Source: Ga0077536 sp943370145
Lineage (GTDB): Bacteria; Pseudomonadota; Gammaproteobacteria; Ga0077536
Direction: 5' to 3'
Length of the DNA stretch: 51,520 nt
Assembly (NCBI GenBank): GCA_943370145.1
Contig: CALRPY020000031.1
Coordinates: forward strand, 1-51,520
Part shown: one piece after another, positions 44,801-51,436 of the stretch
Layout: the number at the start of each line of letters is the position of its first letter
Numbering within the stretch: position 1 is the first letter of the stretch
The notes under the pieces: model-generated
The model's database searches: none
Told to the model about the DNA's origin: nothing
Seen by the model: only the letters and a program-made list of their open reading frames with translations
Program-made: the position numbers and the translations under genes

Positions 44801-45168
44801 ACCATGCCGTCGCGGCCGATGATGATGCCCGACGGGTTGACCAGGAACACGCGCCCGTTCGATGTGAGGCTGCCCAGGATTTCCGACACGCTGCCGCCCG
44901 TCACGCGGTTCAGCACGGCGCTTGCGGCATCCTGCTGGATGAAGCGCGTGGTCTCGCCAACCCCGATATTGAAGGACTGCCAATTGATGATCGCGGCCGG
45001 CGAGTTCGTGATCTCGAGCGTGGCCGGGTTCGGATTCGCGAACGTGACGGTGCCGGCGGCGACCGTGGGTGTGGTCGGATTGGCGTGCGAGGCCAGGCTC
45101 GCGGACACGCCGAGCGTCAGGCCCAGCAGGCGGCGACTCCGGCTTTGACGGGTCTTCATTCGGTGCAT
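38860..45168 (-). CDS. TpsA exoprotein: filamentous-haemagglutinin N-terminal domain plus 24 degenerate repeats
   Basis: Secreted or surface protein of 2102 residues, exported to the periplasm by Sec (basic MHRMKTRQSRSRRLLGLTL leader) and across the outer membrane by the TpsB encoded upstream. The TPS/FHA domain (about 30-270) has WQSFNIGVGETTRFIQQD and NPSGIIIGRDG (the NPNGI-type motif). A beta-helical section to about 510 ends with GGLVEVSGKEILRFSGSVD and AGTLLLDPRTIFIVEGG. Residues 510-1815 are 24 repeats of about 54 residues, pattern SPxADxGGxxDAGxVxLxxxTGxxLGxxxG. The tail has a CIGC pair and a final Cys-Asn. The ATG at 45168 has ggaggt at the right distance; 45159, overlapping the fecR stop (ATGA), is the alternative. 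Adhesin or matrix protein is likely. Confidence 0.9.
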   Translation of the reverse strand: MHRMKTRQSRSRRLLGLTLGVSASLASHANPTTPTVAAGTVTFANPNPATLEITNSPAAIINWQSFNIGVGETTRFIQQDAASAVLNRVTGGSVSEILGSLTSNGRVFLVNPSGIIIGRDGMVDTAGLVLSTLGITNEDFLAGRLRFDGGPDSGGITNHGYIKTAPGGEVVLLAPSILNAPEDGNPQSGIIESENGELVLAAGYSITITSLDDPDISFDVSAPTGEAVNLGQLIAKGGSIDVLAATIRHSGEINADALSVDETGRIVLAASHSIETAPGSEISARGERSVDDAVLAPGAAGGEVRLQAAVEPMVEAGAARASATSATIAGRVDVTGAVGGTAVVEADSVTLRATVDASGATAGGRVQVLGDQVQAEGATLLANAAQGAAGEIRVGGGFQGGEGLRAADTTDVDAASRFEANAQGAGDGGRVIVWSDLETDFRGRAEARGGDTAGDGGLVEVSGKEILRFSGSVDVGAPAGDAGTLLLDPRTIFIVEGGATVSAGDPTPFAGDGFGSSFSVLSNGNILVVNQDADVAGFTDAGEILLLDSFGTVLGSVGGNATNEKLGAFGSFSNFDGNRFFRSPDASSGGFAQAGALILFDVGTGVELGRTGGISAGERFSLGSIQFAGSNLLVASTGADVGGLADAGSVVTVNGATGTELGRLDGTSANEFFGSTVRVGFTAANTFVVQSASADIGGRVDAGRVVMGSSLTGQQLGQVVGGAAGDQFGATVDYFSTPSGTYLIRSAVADVGGLTDNGTAVLVSNSTGNEIGRTSGLASGDNLGSFAPQIRASGNYFLQVPNADAGGATDAGSLVLVSGASGTRIGQLNGTANNEFLGSFGTFDTSSLGFDKLLVTSVSHDNPGVVGANEGGIFVLADHDLGGGNILLGSTLGGSASEFLGNNGIALFTVSGFVVTSPDADTAGGADSGSVLMIDRLTGNLLGRVDGTSAGERLGASGIITSFVNENYWIASPEFGANDGGSVVLASGATGGLIGRVDGDTAGERFGDFLFEGQLSNGDLLVLADGHGGGAGILAQLAAVDLGGGSILRNSVSGSVAGDLASADVEFLSNGNYVLLAPNADIGGAVDAGAVTVLNGTTGGVLGARVEGNANGENLGADVEFDLFRFSLSGNANDDFAILSPGHGGDGTGAVFFVDGGTGTLLRQLGGSTGDLLGSEALELVPGGHIAIGNPNQDLVPGVTNDSGAILFVDPSNAYADAGSVTGISANELLGGSNTFINTSSFGGSLFLIHTPFRDVSGKTDAGAVLLMEGLSGSVTLLGAISGAEAFDQLGANGTSDIATLANGNFVVRNRLADTAGGLVNAGAVIVADLTGAELGRVYGQSANEELGGFAFFERSNSNFFQFSPFAGANDEGAVYLVNGTTGALIGSVTGTASGENLGADPDAFTLAGDDILLFSQRANPGGLADAGSIFQLAAVDLGGGNIVRGRLDGGSANERLGRFGADLAPDGVHWFARSPDADPGGLVDAGSIYFVNGATGAASGRLDGAAAGDQLGIGSLFAGASNNLFVISETADVAGVVDAGRVLVASSSGALLGQATGNTANEFFGDFFQFIGNDIWVTAVQHGNGAGGVFAIANLDLGGGSIVRASLLGSAPGDNLGASGFNFLPNDRVLFRVPLADVGGVTDAGRIILTDRNLQVLGGTAGTSVDERFSNFGFTTLHNGNLLFRSPDADIGGLADAGAVKLVDPLSGNLIGQTAGGSADERFGANFPIFLVNNGLAIVSELADIGGLVDAGAVVQLDPLTGLEVQRVTGISADERLGSFGRATLADGRLVFGSPLADVNGIEDAGRIVIFDSTLQNQGATATDLLFGNTPDGDFVVTTGAIANALNAGANLILQANSDIVVQKGAVLTGSGGSLTLQAGRSVIVNGLLNMPGTAITIIADANQAGVDPALRGDGPSGFTLEDPQVVGRTVDITADFVSLNGGVASDTTPLAWEPVSSSDFFTSYLLDGTAYPATFVLALERLSVDADLVSLSGGSAPGAFAALVSFGEFSLTADSVVLTAGTADGAHALLLGLGGLAEFSILDCIGCGSDPLLTDPFLSPAPITGFFISGLIQNPAIDSVLAMLDRADDEEEDRRKKRCN
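39720..43640 (-). repeat. Coding repeat array inside the TpsA exoprotein gene (24 units of about 162 bp)
   Basis: Counting occurrences of the D-x-G-G-x-x-D-A-G-type core followed by T/S-G-x-x-L/I-G gives 24 units. Most keep SPxAD; units 7, 10, 17 and 20 carry a variant with DLGGGxI, and units 9, 12 and 16 a shortened core such as GANDGGSV or GGDGTGAV. The nucleotide copies are diverged, so this is an old array rather than a recent tandem expansion. Confidence 0.85.
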
Positions 45169-46523
45169 TCGTCGACCTCCGTGGTGGTCGTCGGATCGAA
45201 CAGGTCCAGCAGTTCGCTGCCGATTTCGACGGCGTTCAGCAGCGGGTCTTCGGCCTGGAAGGCCGGGATTTCCGCCAGCGGCCGGGCTGGGCCGCCAGCG
45301 AGATCGACCTTCGCGGCCTGGCCGGGCCCGAGGTCGACGGTGTTCTCGCCGGTCTGCACGGCGCAATTGCCGGCGTAGCAGCTGACCATCAACGCATTGC
45401 CGGGCGCGGCGGCGGCCGGGTCGACCGGCGGCGTCGGCGGCAGTTGCACGGTGTCCGGGCGCGGCACGGTGATTTCGATCGGCATGTTCGCGATCTCGTG
45501 CGGCAGCATCCCGCTGCTGCCGATGAAGACCGGCGCCTGGTCCGCCGGCAGGGGATTTGCGCCGTCGAAATCGATGACGCCCTCGAGCGTGTCGACATAC
45601 AGGCCATCCCCCCCCGTCGCGTTGGGGTCGGGATTCACGCAGGCGCCCACGCAGTAGAGGTCGTAGGCCGTGCCGCGGATGCCGATCGTCGCCACCGCCG
45701 TGCGCATGCGGTAGGCGTCGCGCCGATACTTCCCGATCGCGCCGCTGACCGCGCGCAGGCCGCCGCGCACGAGGCTGAAAAAGCCCTCGCCCTCGTCGGG
45801 CGCCGCCGCGTCATAGACCAGCCGGTCCACGCGGAACTCGGTGTTCGGCATCACCGTCACGCGACTCTCGTCGCGGAACAGCACGACGGCGTAGGCGTTG
45901 TTGCCGGTCACGAGGCTGTCACCCGTGAACACCGGGTCGCCCGCCGCGACCGCGCGCGCGCGCCCGCTGCCCGCCTTCGCGACCACCAGGCCCTTGACGA
46001 AACCGGCGCGCCCGGCCGGGGCGGGCCGCAGCCGCGCCTCCTCGGCGCAATCCGCACCGCACAGGCGCACATCGAACTCGGTCCCACGGATGCCGATCGT
46101 CGCCACCGCCGTGCGCAGCTGCACCGCGTTGGGGTTGCGCTTGCTCATGAAGCCCGTGACCGCGCGCAGGCCACCCTTGAACAGCCGGAAGATGGCGCTG
46201 GGGCTGGTGTCGGAGAGGACGTATTCCTCGACCTGGAACGAGGTCTCGGGCCGCAGCGTCACGCGGCTGCCGTCCTCGAGCTTGAGCAGCGCGACGCTGC
46301 GGGGGCCGGTAGAGACGACGTCGCCGACGTACACCGGCGCCCCTTCGCCGAGGATGCGCGCCGCCGCGCCCGCGCCATGCGCGGTCGCGAGGCCGCGCGT
46401 GAGCGTGATCTCGCCGGCGCGATCGGCGGCGAGCGCCGCGCCTGCCGCGCAGCACAGGGCGAGCATCGCGACGGCGCGCTGCAGGCGGCCGGTCAATAGC
46501 GACAGGACAGACTGAAATGCCAT
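45156..46523 (-). CDS. Exported protein with two FecR domains
   Basis: A 455-residue protein with a signal peptide (hydrophobic AVAMLALCCAAGAALA, about residues 17-32). Two FecR-type domains end in almost the same segment: RTAVATIGIRGTEFD (137-151) and RTAVATIGIRGTAYD (274-288). Each is followed by a close cysteine pair (C155/C159 and C291/C295); a third pair is C382/C387 (CYAGNC). The C-terminal half is proline-rich and acidic. Unlike sigma-regulator FecR, there is no N-terminal cytoplasmic domain or sigma factor partner, so it is a periplasmic or surface relative. It overlaps tpsB by 31 bases and tpsA by a few, so the three are one unit. It may scaffold or retain the exoprotein; that is inference. 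Confidence 0.88.
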   Translation of the reverse strand: MAFQSVLSLLTGRLQRAVAMLALCCAAGAALAADRAGEITLTRGLATAHGAGAAARILGEGAPVYVGDVVSTGPRSVALLKLEDGSRVTLRPETSFQVEEYVLSDTSPSAIFRLFKGGLRAVTGFMSKRNPNAVQLRTAVATIGIRGTEFDVRLCGADCAEEARLRPAPAGRAGFVKGLVVAKAGSGRARAVAAGDPVFTGDSLVTGNNAYAVVLFRDESRVTVMPNTEFRVDRLVYDAAAPDEGEGFFSLVRGGLRAVSGAIGKYRRDAYRMRTAVATIGIRGTAYDLYCVGACVNPDPNATGGDGLYVDTLEGVIDFDGANPLPADQAPVFIGSSGMLPHEIANMPIEITVPRPDTVQLPPTPPVDPAAAAPGNALMVSCYAGNCAVQTGENTVDLGPGQAAKVDLAGGPARPLAEIPAFQAEDPLLNAVEIGSELLDLFDPTTTTEVDECTE

Positions 46524-48070
46524 TTCGAATTGCCTCGGTCACTCGCTTCGCCGTCGGCGTTGGCCAGGGGTTGGCCATAGTCCAGGCCCACATACACGCG
46601 GTCGAGCCATTGCCAGCGCGCGCCGACGCCGACGCTGGACAGGGTGTCGGTCGGCAGCTGGCCGGTGGTCGGGTCGACAATTTTCTTGTAGCCCGCGTCG
46701 AGGAAACCGAGCACGCGCAGGCCGTACAACGCATCGATCGCCGGTGACCAGAGTTCCAGGTTGCCGACCAGCGCCTGGTCCCCCGCGACGGTGCGCTCCT
46801 CGAAGCCCCGCACGGAGCGCTCGCCACCGACGCCGAACTGCTCGCCGGCGATCAGGGGTTCGTCGCTGTACTGCCCGTTGAGCTTGAGCACCATGGAATA
46901 GCCGCGCGGCAGCTGCTGGGTCCCGAGGGCGCCGAAACGAAGCAGCTTCCAGTTCGGGTCGGCGCCCGGACGCACGCGGGTATAGTCGTCATGGCCGGAG
47001 TGCCCGCCGAAATCGAGGTTGCGCGTGACATCGACGTAGAAATCGAGGCTCGAGCGCGTGGTCAGCCAGTTGTAGCCGCCGTCGTAGCGCAGCGAGACCG
47101 GCCGGCTGCGCACTTTCGTCGTGAGGCCGACGATGGTGAGCCCCGTCGCCGAGTTGGCGATCTCGTTGTCGAACAGGCGGTCCTGGATGCCGACGTTGAA
47201 GGTATGGCGGTAGCGCCCGACGCCGAGCAGCTGGCGCCGGAAGCCGACGCCGGTGAAGTAGCCCGAGCCGCTGATGTCGAAAAAATCCTGCACGTTGCCG
47301 ACGTCGACGTCCGAACGCACGTGGAAGGCGGACAGCCAGCCCTTCAGCGCGTAGACCGGGAGCTGGTAGAAGGCGCCGAACTGGAAGACGTCGTTGGCGT
47401 TGTCCGGAGAGGTCGTCACGGAGCTCGACAGGACGTCGTCATGCCCCGTGAGGTTCGCGTACTGGCCGCCGACGAGAAGACGCGAATAGCCGGTCTCCTC
47501 GTTGCCGATGTTGTTCAGGTTGCCGAAGACGCTCCACGGCCGCTGGTCCTCGACCTTGATCACGGCATCGAGCTCGTCGGGCGCCTGACCCGGCCTGAAG
47601 TTGACGGTCGCGCGCTTGCGCGGATGCTGGTTGGCCACCGCCAGCTGGCGCGACAGCTCGGCCGAGGACGGCATCGTGTCCGCGGCGAGCGCCGGCAGGC
47701 TGCGCCGTATCGACTGCGCCGGGAAGTGCTGGTTGCCGCGCACCGTCACCTTGCCGAGACCGAAGGCGAAGACCTTCAGCTGGACGGTCGTCGGCGCAGC
47801 GCCTGCCGGCGTGGGCTGGATGCTGACGCGATGGAAAGGATGGCCGGCGACCTTCAGCGCCTGTTCGAGCGCATCGACCGCGGCCATCAGGCCGGCCAGT
47901 TCCGTGTACTCGCCGAGGAAGGGGGCGAGCGCCTGCTCGGTGACGGCCGGGCTCAGCGGGTTTTCACCGTCGACGTCGAAGCGTTCGACGGTGATGCGCA
48001 GTGGCGGCAGCGCCTGCGCGACCGCGAGCGACATCCAGCCGAGCAACAGGAGAAAGGATAAATGCCGCAC
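46493..48070 (-). CDS. TpsB outer-membrane transporter, ShlB/FhaC/HecB family
   Basis: Omp85-superfamily pore that secretes its TpsA partner. The 525 residues begin with a signal peptide (MRHLSFLLLLGWMSLAVAQA). Two POTRA domains follow (about 25-190: LRITVERFDVDGENPLS; VKVTVRGNQHFPAQSI-like VTVRGNQHFP), then VEDQRPWSVFGNLNNIGNEETG, which opens the 16-strand beta-barrel. The loop-6 VRGF/Y motif occurs as GERSVRGFEERTVAGDQ near residue 420, and the protein ends on FSLSCRY, a beta-strand close to the usual aromatic C-terminus. First gene of the operon, followed by the FecR-domain gene and the giant exoprotein. The AT-rich 100 bases upstream should hold the promoter. Confidence 0.93.
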   Translation of the reverse strand: MRHLSFLLLLGWMSLAVAQALPPLRITVERFDVDGENPLSPAVTEQALAPFLGEYTELAGLMAAVDALEQALKVAGHPFHRVSIQPTPAGAAPTTVQLKVFAFGLGKVTVRGNQHFPAQSIRRSLPALAADTMPSSAELSRQLAVANQHPRKRATVNFRPGQAPDELDAVIKVEDQRPWSVFGNLNNIGNEETGYSRLLVGGQYANLTGHDDVLSSSVTTSPDNANDVFQFGAFYQLPVYALKGWLSAFHVRSDVDVGNVQDFFDISGSGYFTGVGFRRQLLGVGRYRHTFNVGIQDRLFDNEIANSATGLTIVGLTTKVRSRPVSLRYDGGYNWLTTRSSLDFYVDVTRNLDFGGHSGHDDYTRVRPGADPNWKLLRFGALGTQQLPRGYSMVLKLNGQYSDEPLIAGEQFGVGGERSVRGFEERTVAGDQALVGNLELWSPAIDALYGLRVLGFLDAGYKKIVDPTTGQLPTDTLSSVGVGARWQWLDRVYVGLDYGQPLANADGEASDRGNSKWHFSLSCRY

Positions 48071-48170
48071 CGATCCCCTCCCGGAATCTTATGCTGGCTA
48101 AGACTTTATCCCTAACTGCTGAGAAATTGAAATAGCTTTAAAAGCTCAAACGCTTGAATCGCTTGGTTTT
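48071..48170. promoter_or_regulatory. AT-rich promoter region of the two-partner secretion operon
   Basis: This 100-base gap is far more AT-rich than its surroundings, especially 48105-48170. On the minus strand ttgagc (48142-48147 reversed) lies near a 13-base dyad agctttaaaagct (48134-48146), and the direct repeat cgcttg-aat-cgcttg is at 48151-48165. These are reasonable promoter/operator candidates for tpsB. The gap also separates the end of the aminotransferase gene from tpsB, both on the minus strand. Confidence 0.5.
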
Positions 48171-49067
48171 TCAGTAATTGACCGCTTCCACCCACGGCCC
48201 GGCCCGGTGCGCCTCCCAGTACCGGGCGGAGAGTTGGCGCGTCAGCGGACCCGGCGTCCCGTCGCCGACCGCGACCCCGTCGAGCATCACCACCGGCATC
48301 ACGCCGCCGGCGGTGCTGGTCACGAAGATTTCCTCGGCGCTGCGCAGCACGTCGGCATCGAAGCGCGTGACGCGCGTCGGGATGCCACTCTGCGCGGCGA
48401 GTTCGAGCACCGTGCGCCGCGTGATCCCGAGCAGCACACCATCCGCCGGCGTCAGCAGCACACCCCGCGTCCACGCGAACAGATTGAAGCCAGGTCCCTC
48501 GGTCACGTGCCCCTCGGCATCGAGCAGGACCACGGTGTCGCCGTCGCGCTCGTAGGCCTCGAACTGGCCGCGCACGAGATCGCCCCAGTGGAAGTTCTTC
48601 ACCGTCGGGTCGACCGCGCGCGCCGCGATGCGCTCGACGCCGCGCGCGATCACGAGCTTCAGGCCCTGCGCCTGCTTCTCGGGCGTCGCGATCCAGACGT
48701 AGGGAATCGCATAGGCGTAGAAGCGGTTGCGTATCGCGCGCGGGTCGCGCTGGCCGGCGAGCGGCACGCCGCGGGTCGCGATCACCTCGACATAGGCGTT
48801 GCGCAGCCCGCTCCGCCGCACGCACTCGAACACGATGCGCCGGATCTCCTCGCGCGGCGGCGGCTGCAACTGCAGGCACAGGCAACTGCGTTCGAAGCGT
48901 TCGATGTGATCCTCGAGGCGGAAGAACCCACCCTCCCACACCGCGACCACGTCGTAAGTGCAGTCCGAGCGCGAGAAGCCCATGTCCAGGATCGGAATCC
49001 GCGCTTGCGCGATCGGGATGAAGTCATCGTCGACCCAGGCGCAACCACTGCTGTACTGCTCGTTCAT
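48171..49067 (-). CDS. Fold-type IV PLP aminotransferase, (R)-amine-transaminase-like
   Basis: A 298-residue enzyme. The PLP lysine is Lys157 in DPTVKNFHWGDLVRGQ, and Glu190 in VTEGPGFNLFAW contacts the PLP ring nitrogen. The sequence resembles the (R)-selective amine transaminases from Arthrobacter and relatives more than D-amino-acid or branched-chain transaminases: ARIPILDMGFSRSDCTYDVVAVW, AYAIPYVWIATPEK, the FHWGDL stretch, GVLLGITRRTVLELA and TSTAGGVMPVVMLDG are in the same order and spacing. The natural substrate is unknown. Transcribed divergently from an acyl-CoA dehydrogenase gene; the TPS operon starts 100 bases beyond its stop. Confidence 0.85.
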   Translation of the reverse strand: MNEQYSSGCAWVDDDFIPIAQARIPILDMGFSRSDCTYDVVAVWEGGFFRLEDHIERFERSCLCLQLQPPPREEIRRIVFECVRRSGLRNAYVEVIATRGVPLAGQRDPRAIRNRFYAYAIPYVWIATPEKQAQGLKLVIARGVERIAARAVDPTVKNFHWGDLVRGQFEAYERDGDTVVLLDAEGHVTEGPGFNLFAWTRGVLLTPADGVLLGITRRTVLELAAQSGIPTRVTRFDADVLRSAEEIFVTSTAGGVMPVVMLDGVAVGDGTPGPLTRQLSARYWEAHRAGPWVEAVNY

Positions 49068-49143
49068 CCGTACTCCGTCCGTGTTCGTAGGTTGGCTGAT
49101 TTTCTCCCTTTGGAGGGACGCTGACGAGCGCCCCGTCGACGCC

Positions 49144-49173
49144 TTGACAGTGTCGAGCGGCGGCGCGTACGGT
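49144..49173 (+). promoter_or_regulatory. Candidate promoter of the acyl-CoA dehydrogenase gene
   Basis: A perfect -35 hexamer ttgaca (49144-49149) with tacggt 18 bases on (49168-49173) as a weak -10, in the 151-base divergent gap. The gene's gaggt ribosome binding site is at 49206-49210, eight bases before the ATG. Confidence 0.45.
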
Positions 49174-49218
49174 CCGGGTCTGCCGTTCCAGATTTCGTGA
49201 TTCCCGAGGTAAGCCCCG

Positions 49219-50385
49219 ATGGATTTTCAGCTGAGTGAAGACCAGCTTGCGATACGCGATGCAATCAACAAGCTCTGTGCCGGTTTCGATGCCGAGTACT
49301 GGCTGAAATGTGACACGGAAGGGCTGTTCCCGGAAGAATTCGTGGCCGCGGTCGTCGCCGGCGGCTGGCTTGGCATCGCGATGCCGGAAGCCTACGGCGG
49401 CTCGGGCCTCGGCATCACCGAGGGCACGATCATGATGCAGGCCATCGCCGAGTCCGGCGCGGGCCTGTCCGGCGCCTCCGCGCTGCACCTCGGCATCTTC
49501 GGCCTGAACCCGGTCGTCGTGTTCGGCTCCGAGGAACAGAAGCAGCGCATGCTCCCGCCGCTGATCCGCGGCGAGGACAAGGCCTGCTTCGGCGTCACCG
49601 AGCCCAACGCCGGCCTCGACACCACCCAGCTCGACACCCGCGCCGAACGCAGCCCCACCGGCTACGTGATCCACGGCGCCAAGCACTGGACATCGATGGC
49701 CCAGCGCGCGAACAAGGTGCTGCTGCTCGCCCGCACGACGCCCAAGGACCAGTGCAAGAAGAAGACCGAAGGCCTGAGCCTCTTCTACACGACGCTCGAC
49801 AAGCGCTACGCCGAGGTGCACGAGATCCCGAAGATGGGCCGCAAGGCGGTGGACTCCAACGCCGTCTTCTACGACGGCATGCCGGTGCCGAAGGAAGACC
49901 TCATCGGCGAGGAAGGCAAGGGCTTCCACTACATCCTGCACGGGCTCAACCCCGAGCGCATCCTGATCGCGGGCGAGGCTGTCGGCCTCGGGCGCGCCGC
50001 GCTGAAGCGCGCCGTGACGTATGCGAAGGAACGCGTGGTGTTCGGGCGTCCGATCGGCCAGAACCAGGCGATCCAGCACCCGCTGGCGCGCAACTGGGCG
50101 GAACTCGAGGCCGCCGATCTCATGACCTGGAAGGCGGCGGCGATGTACGACGCGGGCCAGGAGTGCGGCGCCTTTGCCAATGCGGCGAAATACCTCGCCG
50201 CCGAAGCCGGCTTCCGGGCCTGCGAAACCGCGGTGCTGACGCATGGCGGCATGGGCTACGCGAAGGAGTACCACGTCGAGCGCTACTTCCGCGAAATGCT
50301 GATTCCACGCATCGCGCCGGTCAGCCGCGAGATGATCCTCAACTACATCGCCGAGCGCGTGCTCGGGCTGCCGAAGTCCTACTGA
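49219..50385 (+). CDS. Acyl-CoA dehydrogenase
   Basis: FAD-dependent acyl-CoA dehydrogenase of 388 residues that would pass electrons to ETF. Landmarks are MDFQLSEDQLAIRDAI, MPEAYGGSGLGITEG, CFGVTEPNAGLDTTQL, YVIHGAKHWTSMAQRAN, KMGRKAVDSNAVFYDGMPVP and ERVVFGRPIGQNQAIQHPLA. The C-terminal site lacks YEG-T and reads IPRIAPVSREMILNYIAE, so the catalytic base may be Glu246 in GLNPERILIA, the isovaleryl-type position. The substrate chain is not identifiable. Cotranscribed with an SDR gene eight bases downstream, consistent with a two-step oxidation. Confidence 0.93.
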   Translation: MDFQLSEDQLAIRDAINKLCAGFDAEYWLKCDTEGLFPEEFVAAVVAGGWLGIAMPEAYGGSGLGITEGTIMMQAIAESGAGLSGASALHLGIFGLNPVVVFGSEEQKQRMLPPLIRGEDKACFGVTEPNAGLDTTQLDTRAERSPTGYVIHGAKHWTSMAQRANKVLLLARTTPKDQCKKKTEGLSLFYTTLDKRYAEVHEIPKMGRKAVDSNAVFYDGMPVPKEDLIGEEGKGFHYILHGLNPERILIAGEAVGLGRAALKRAVTYAKERVVFGRPIGQNQAIQHPLARNWAELEAADLMTWKAAAMYDAGQECGAFANAAKYLAAEAGFRACETAVLTHGGMGYAKEYHVERYFREMLIPRIAPVSREMILNYIAERVLGLPKSY

Positions 50386-50393
50386 GGCCGACG

Positions 50394-51143
50394 ATGCTCG
50401 TGCGCGGACTGACCCTCGTGACCGGGGCCTTCGGCGGCCTCGGGACCGCCATCGTGAAGCGCCTGCTGCGCGACGGTGCGACCGTGCTCGCGACCGACCG
50501 CCGCATCGATGACGCCACAGCCTGGCTCGAGCAGTTCGACAGCGAAGAGCAGGCACGCATCGAGGCGCGCGCGCTCGACGTCACCCGCGACAGCGAGGTC
50601 GACGCCCTGCGCGCCGAACTCGACGCGCAGGGGCGGCACGTCGCCTATCTCGTCAACAACGCGGGCGTCGCCGGCGCCGGCGCGCCGTGGCAGATGGCGG
50701 CGAAGACCTTCGACATCATCCTGCGCGTGAATCTCTACGGTACCTTCCACTGCACGCGCGCGTTCTGTGAACCGATGCGGCACAGCGGCTTCGGGCGCAT
50801 CGTCAACTTCGCGTCACTGTATGCCTATGATCCCGGTCCGGGGCAGGCGCCCTACGCGGCCGCCAAGGCCGGCATCGTCGGCTACACGCACTCGATCGCA
50901 AAGGATCTGGCCCCGCACGGGGTCACGGCCAACGTGATCGCGCCCGGCCTCATCTGGCACGAACGGCTCGAGGGCGTGCTGCCGGACGACGAGTACGCGC
51001 ACATGCGGGAGAAAACCCCGATGAAGCGCAGCGGTGAGCCGCGCGAGATCGCGGGCGTCGTCGCCTTCCTGCTGTCCGAGGATTCGTCCTACGTCACCGG
51101 CCAGACGCTGCACGTCAACGGCGGCGTGTACATGCCGGGCTGA
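50394..51143 (+). CDS. SDR-family oxidoreductase (FabG-like)
   Basis: A 249-residue classical SDR with an intact active site: cofactor motif TGAFGGLG (residues 10-17), LVNNAGVAGAG, catalytic serine in IVNFASLYAY, YAAAKAGIVGYTHSIAKDL with Tyr and Lys, and the VTANVIAPGLI and VTGQTLHVNGGVYMPG endings. It probably oxidises or reduces a 3-hydroxy/3-oxoacyl-CoA or a similar alcohol for the preceding acyl-CoA dehydrogenase. The ATG at 50394 begins the Rossmann strand directly. Last gene in the window; only repeat sequence follows. Confidence 0.93.
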   Translation: MLVRGLTLVTGAFGGLGTAIVKRLLRDGATVLATDRRIDDATAWLEQFDSEEQARIEARALDVTRDSEVDALRAELDAQGRHVAYLVNNAGVAGAGAPWQMAAKTFDIILRVNLYGTFHCTRAFCEPMRHSGFGRIVNFASLYAYDPGPGQAPYAAAKAGIVGYTHSIAKDLAPHGVTANVIAPGLIWHERLEGVLPDDEYAHMREKTPMKRSGEPREIAGVVAFLLSEDSSYVTGQTLHVNGGVYMPG

Positions 51144-51186
51144 GGAAATCTCACCCAGTCAGCCCACTCAGCCTTCTCCGGCACGC

Positions 51187-51436
51187 GCTGTCTGCTGGTC
51201 GCATTCGGGGGCGGGTGCCGGGGTCCAGGCCGTCATGGCCCACCGAGCAACTGTCTCCCGCGCTGCGCTCAGACGGTCTGCAGGGTCCAGAGCCAAGAAA
51301 AGGTGTCAGATTTCAAATCTGACACCTTTTCTTTCTGAGGCACGCGGGCGCGGGTCTTCGCCGCTCCCGCCCCGGGCTGTCTCTTGGTCACATTCGGATG
51401 CGGGTGCCCGCGTCCACGTGCTGCTGGGCCACAGAG
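51187..51436. repeat. Imperfect 61-base direct repeats flanking a palindrome-bearing unit
   Basis: 51187-51247 and 51376-51436 both start gctgtctxxtggtcxcattcgg and are equal in length, matching at 46 of 61 positions by hand count. They bracket the shared block 51241-51289 and the palindrome. The tggtcacatt core also occurs at 16048-16057. The layout looks like a composite repeat or the ends of a non-autonomous element. Confidence 0.7.
51298..51330. repeat. Perfect 16+1+16 palindrome (ggtgtcag type), copy B
   Basis: Arm aaaaggtgtcagattt (51298-51313), one C, then its exact complement (51315-51330). A decayed copy is at 32801-32829. It would form a stem with A and T tails on both strands, so it can act as a bidirectional terminator after the SDR gene. 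This motif class is a common dispersed repeat in proteobacterial genomes. Confidence 0.85.

Noticed and set aside
38860..45168. CRISPR array as explanation of the regular spacing in the TpsA region
   Set aside because: The repeats are about 162 bp, diverged and in frame within one protein; there are no short identical repeats with unique spacers.
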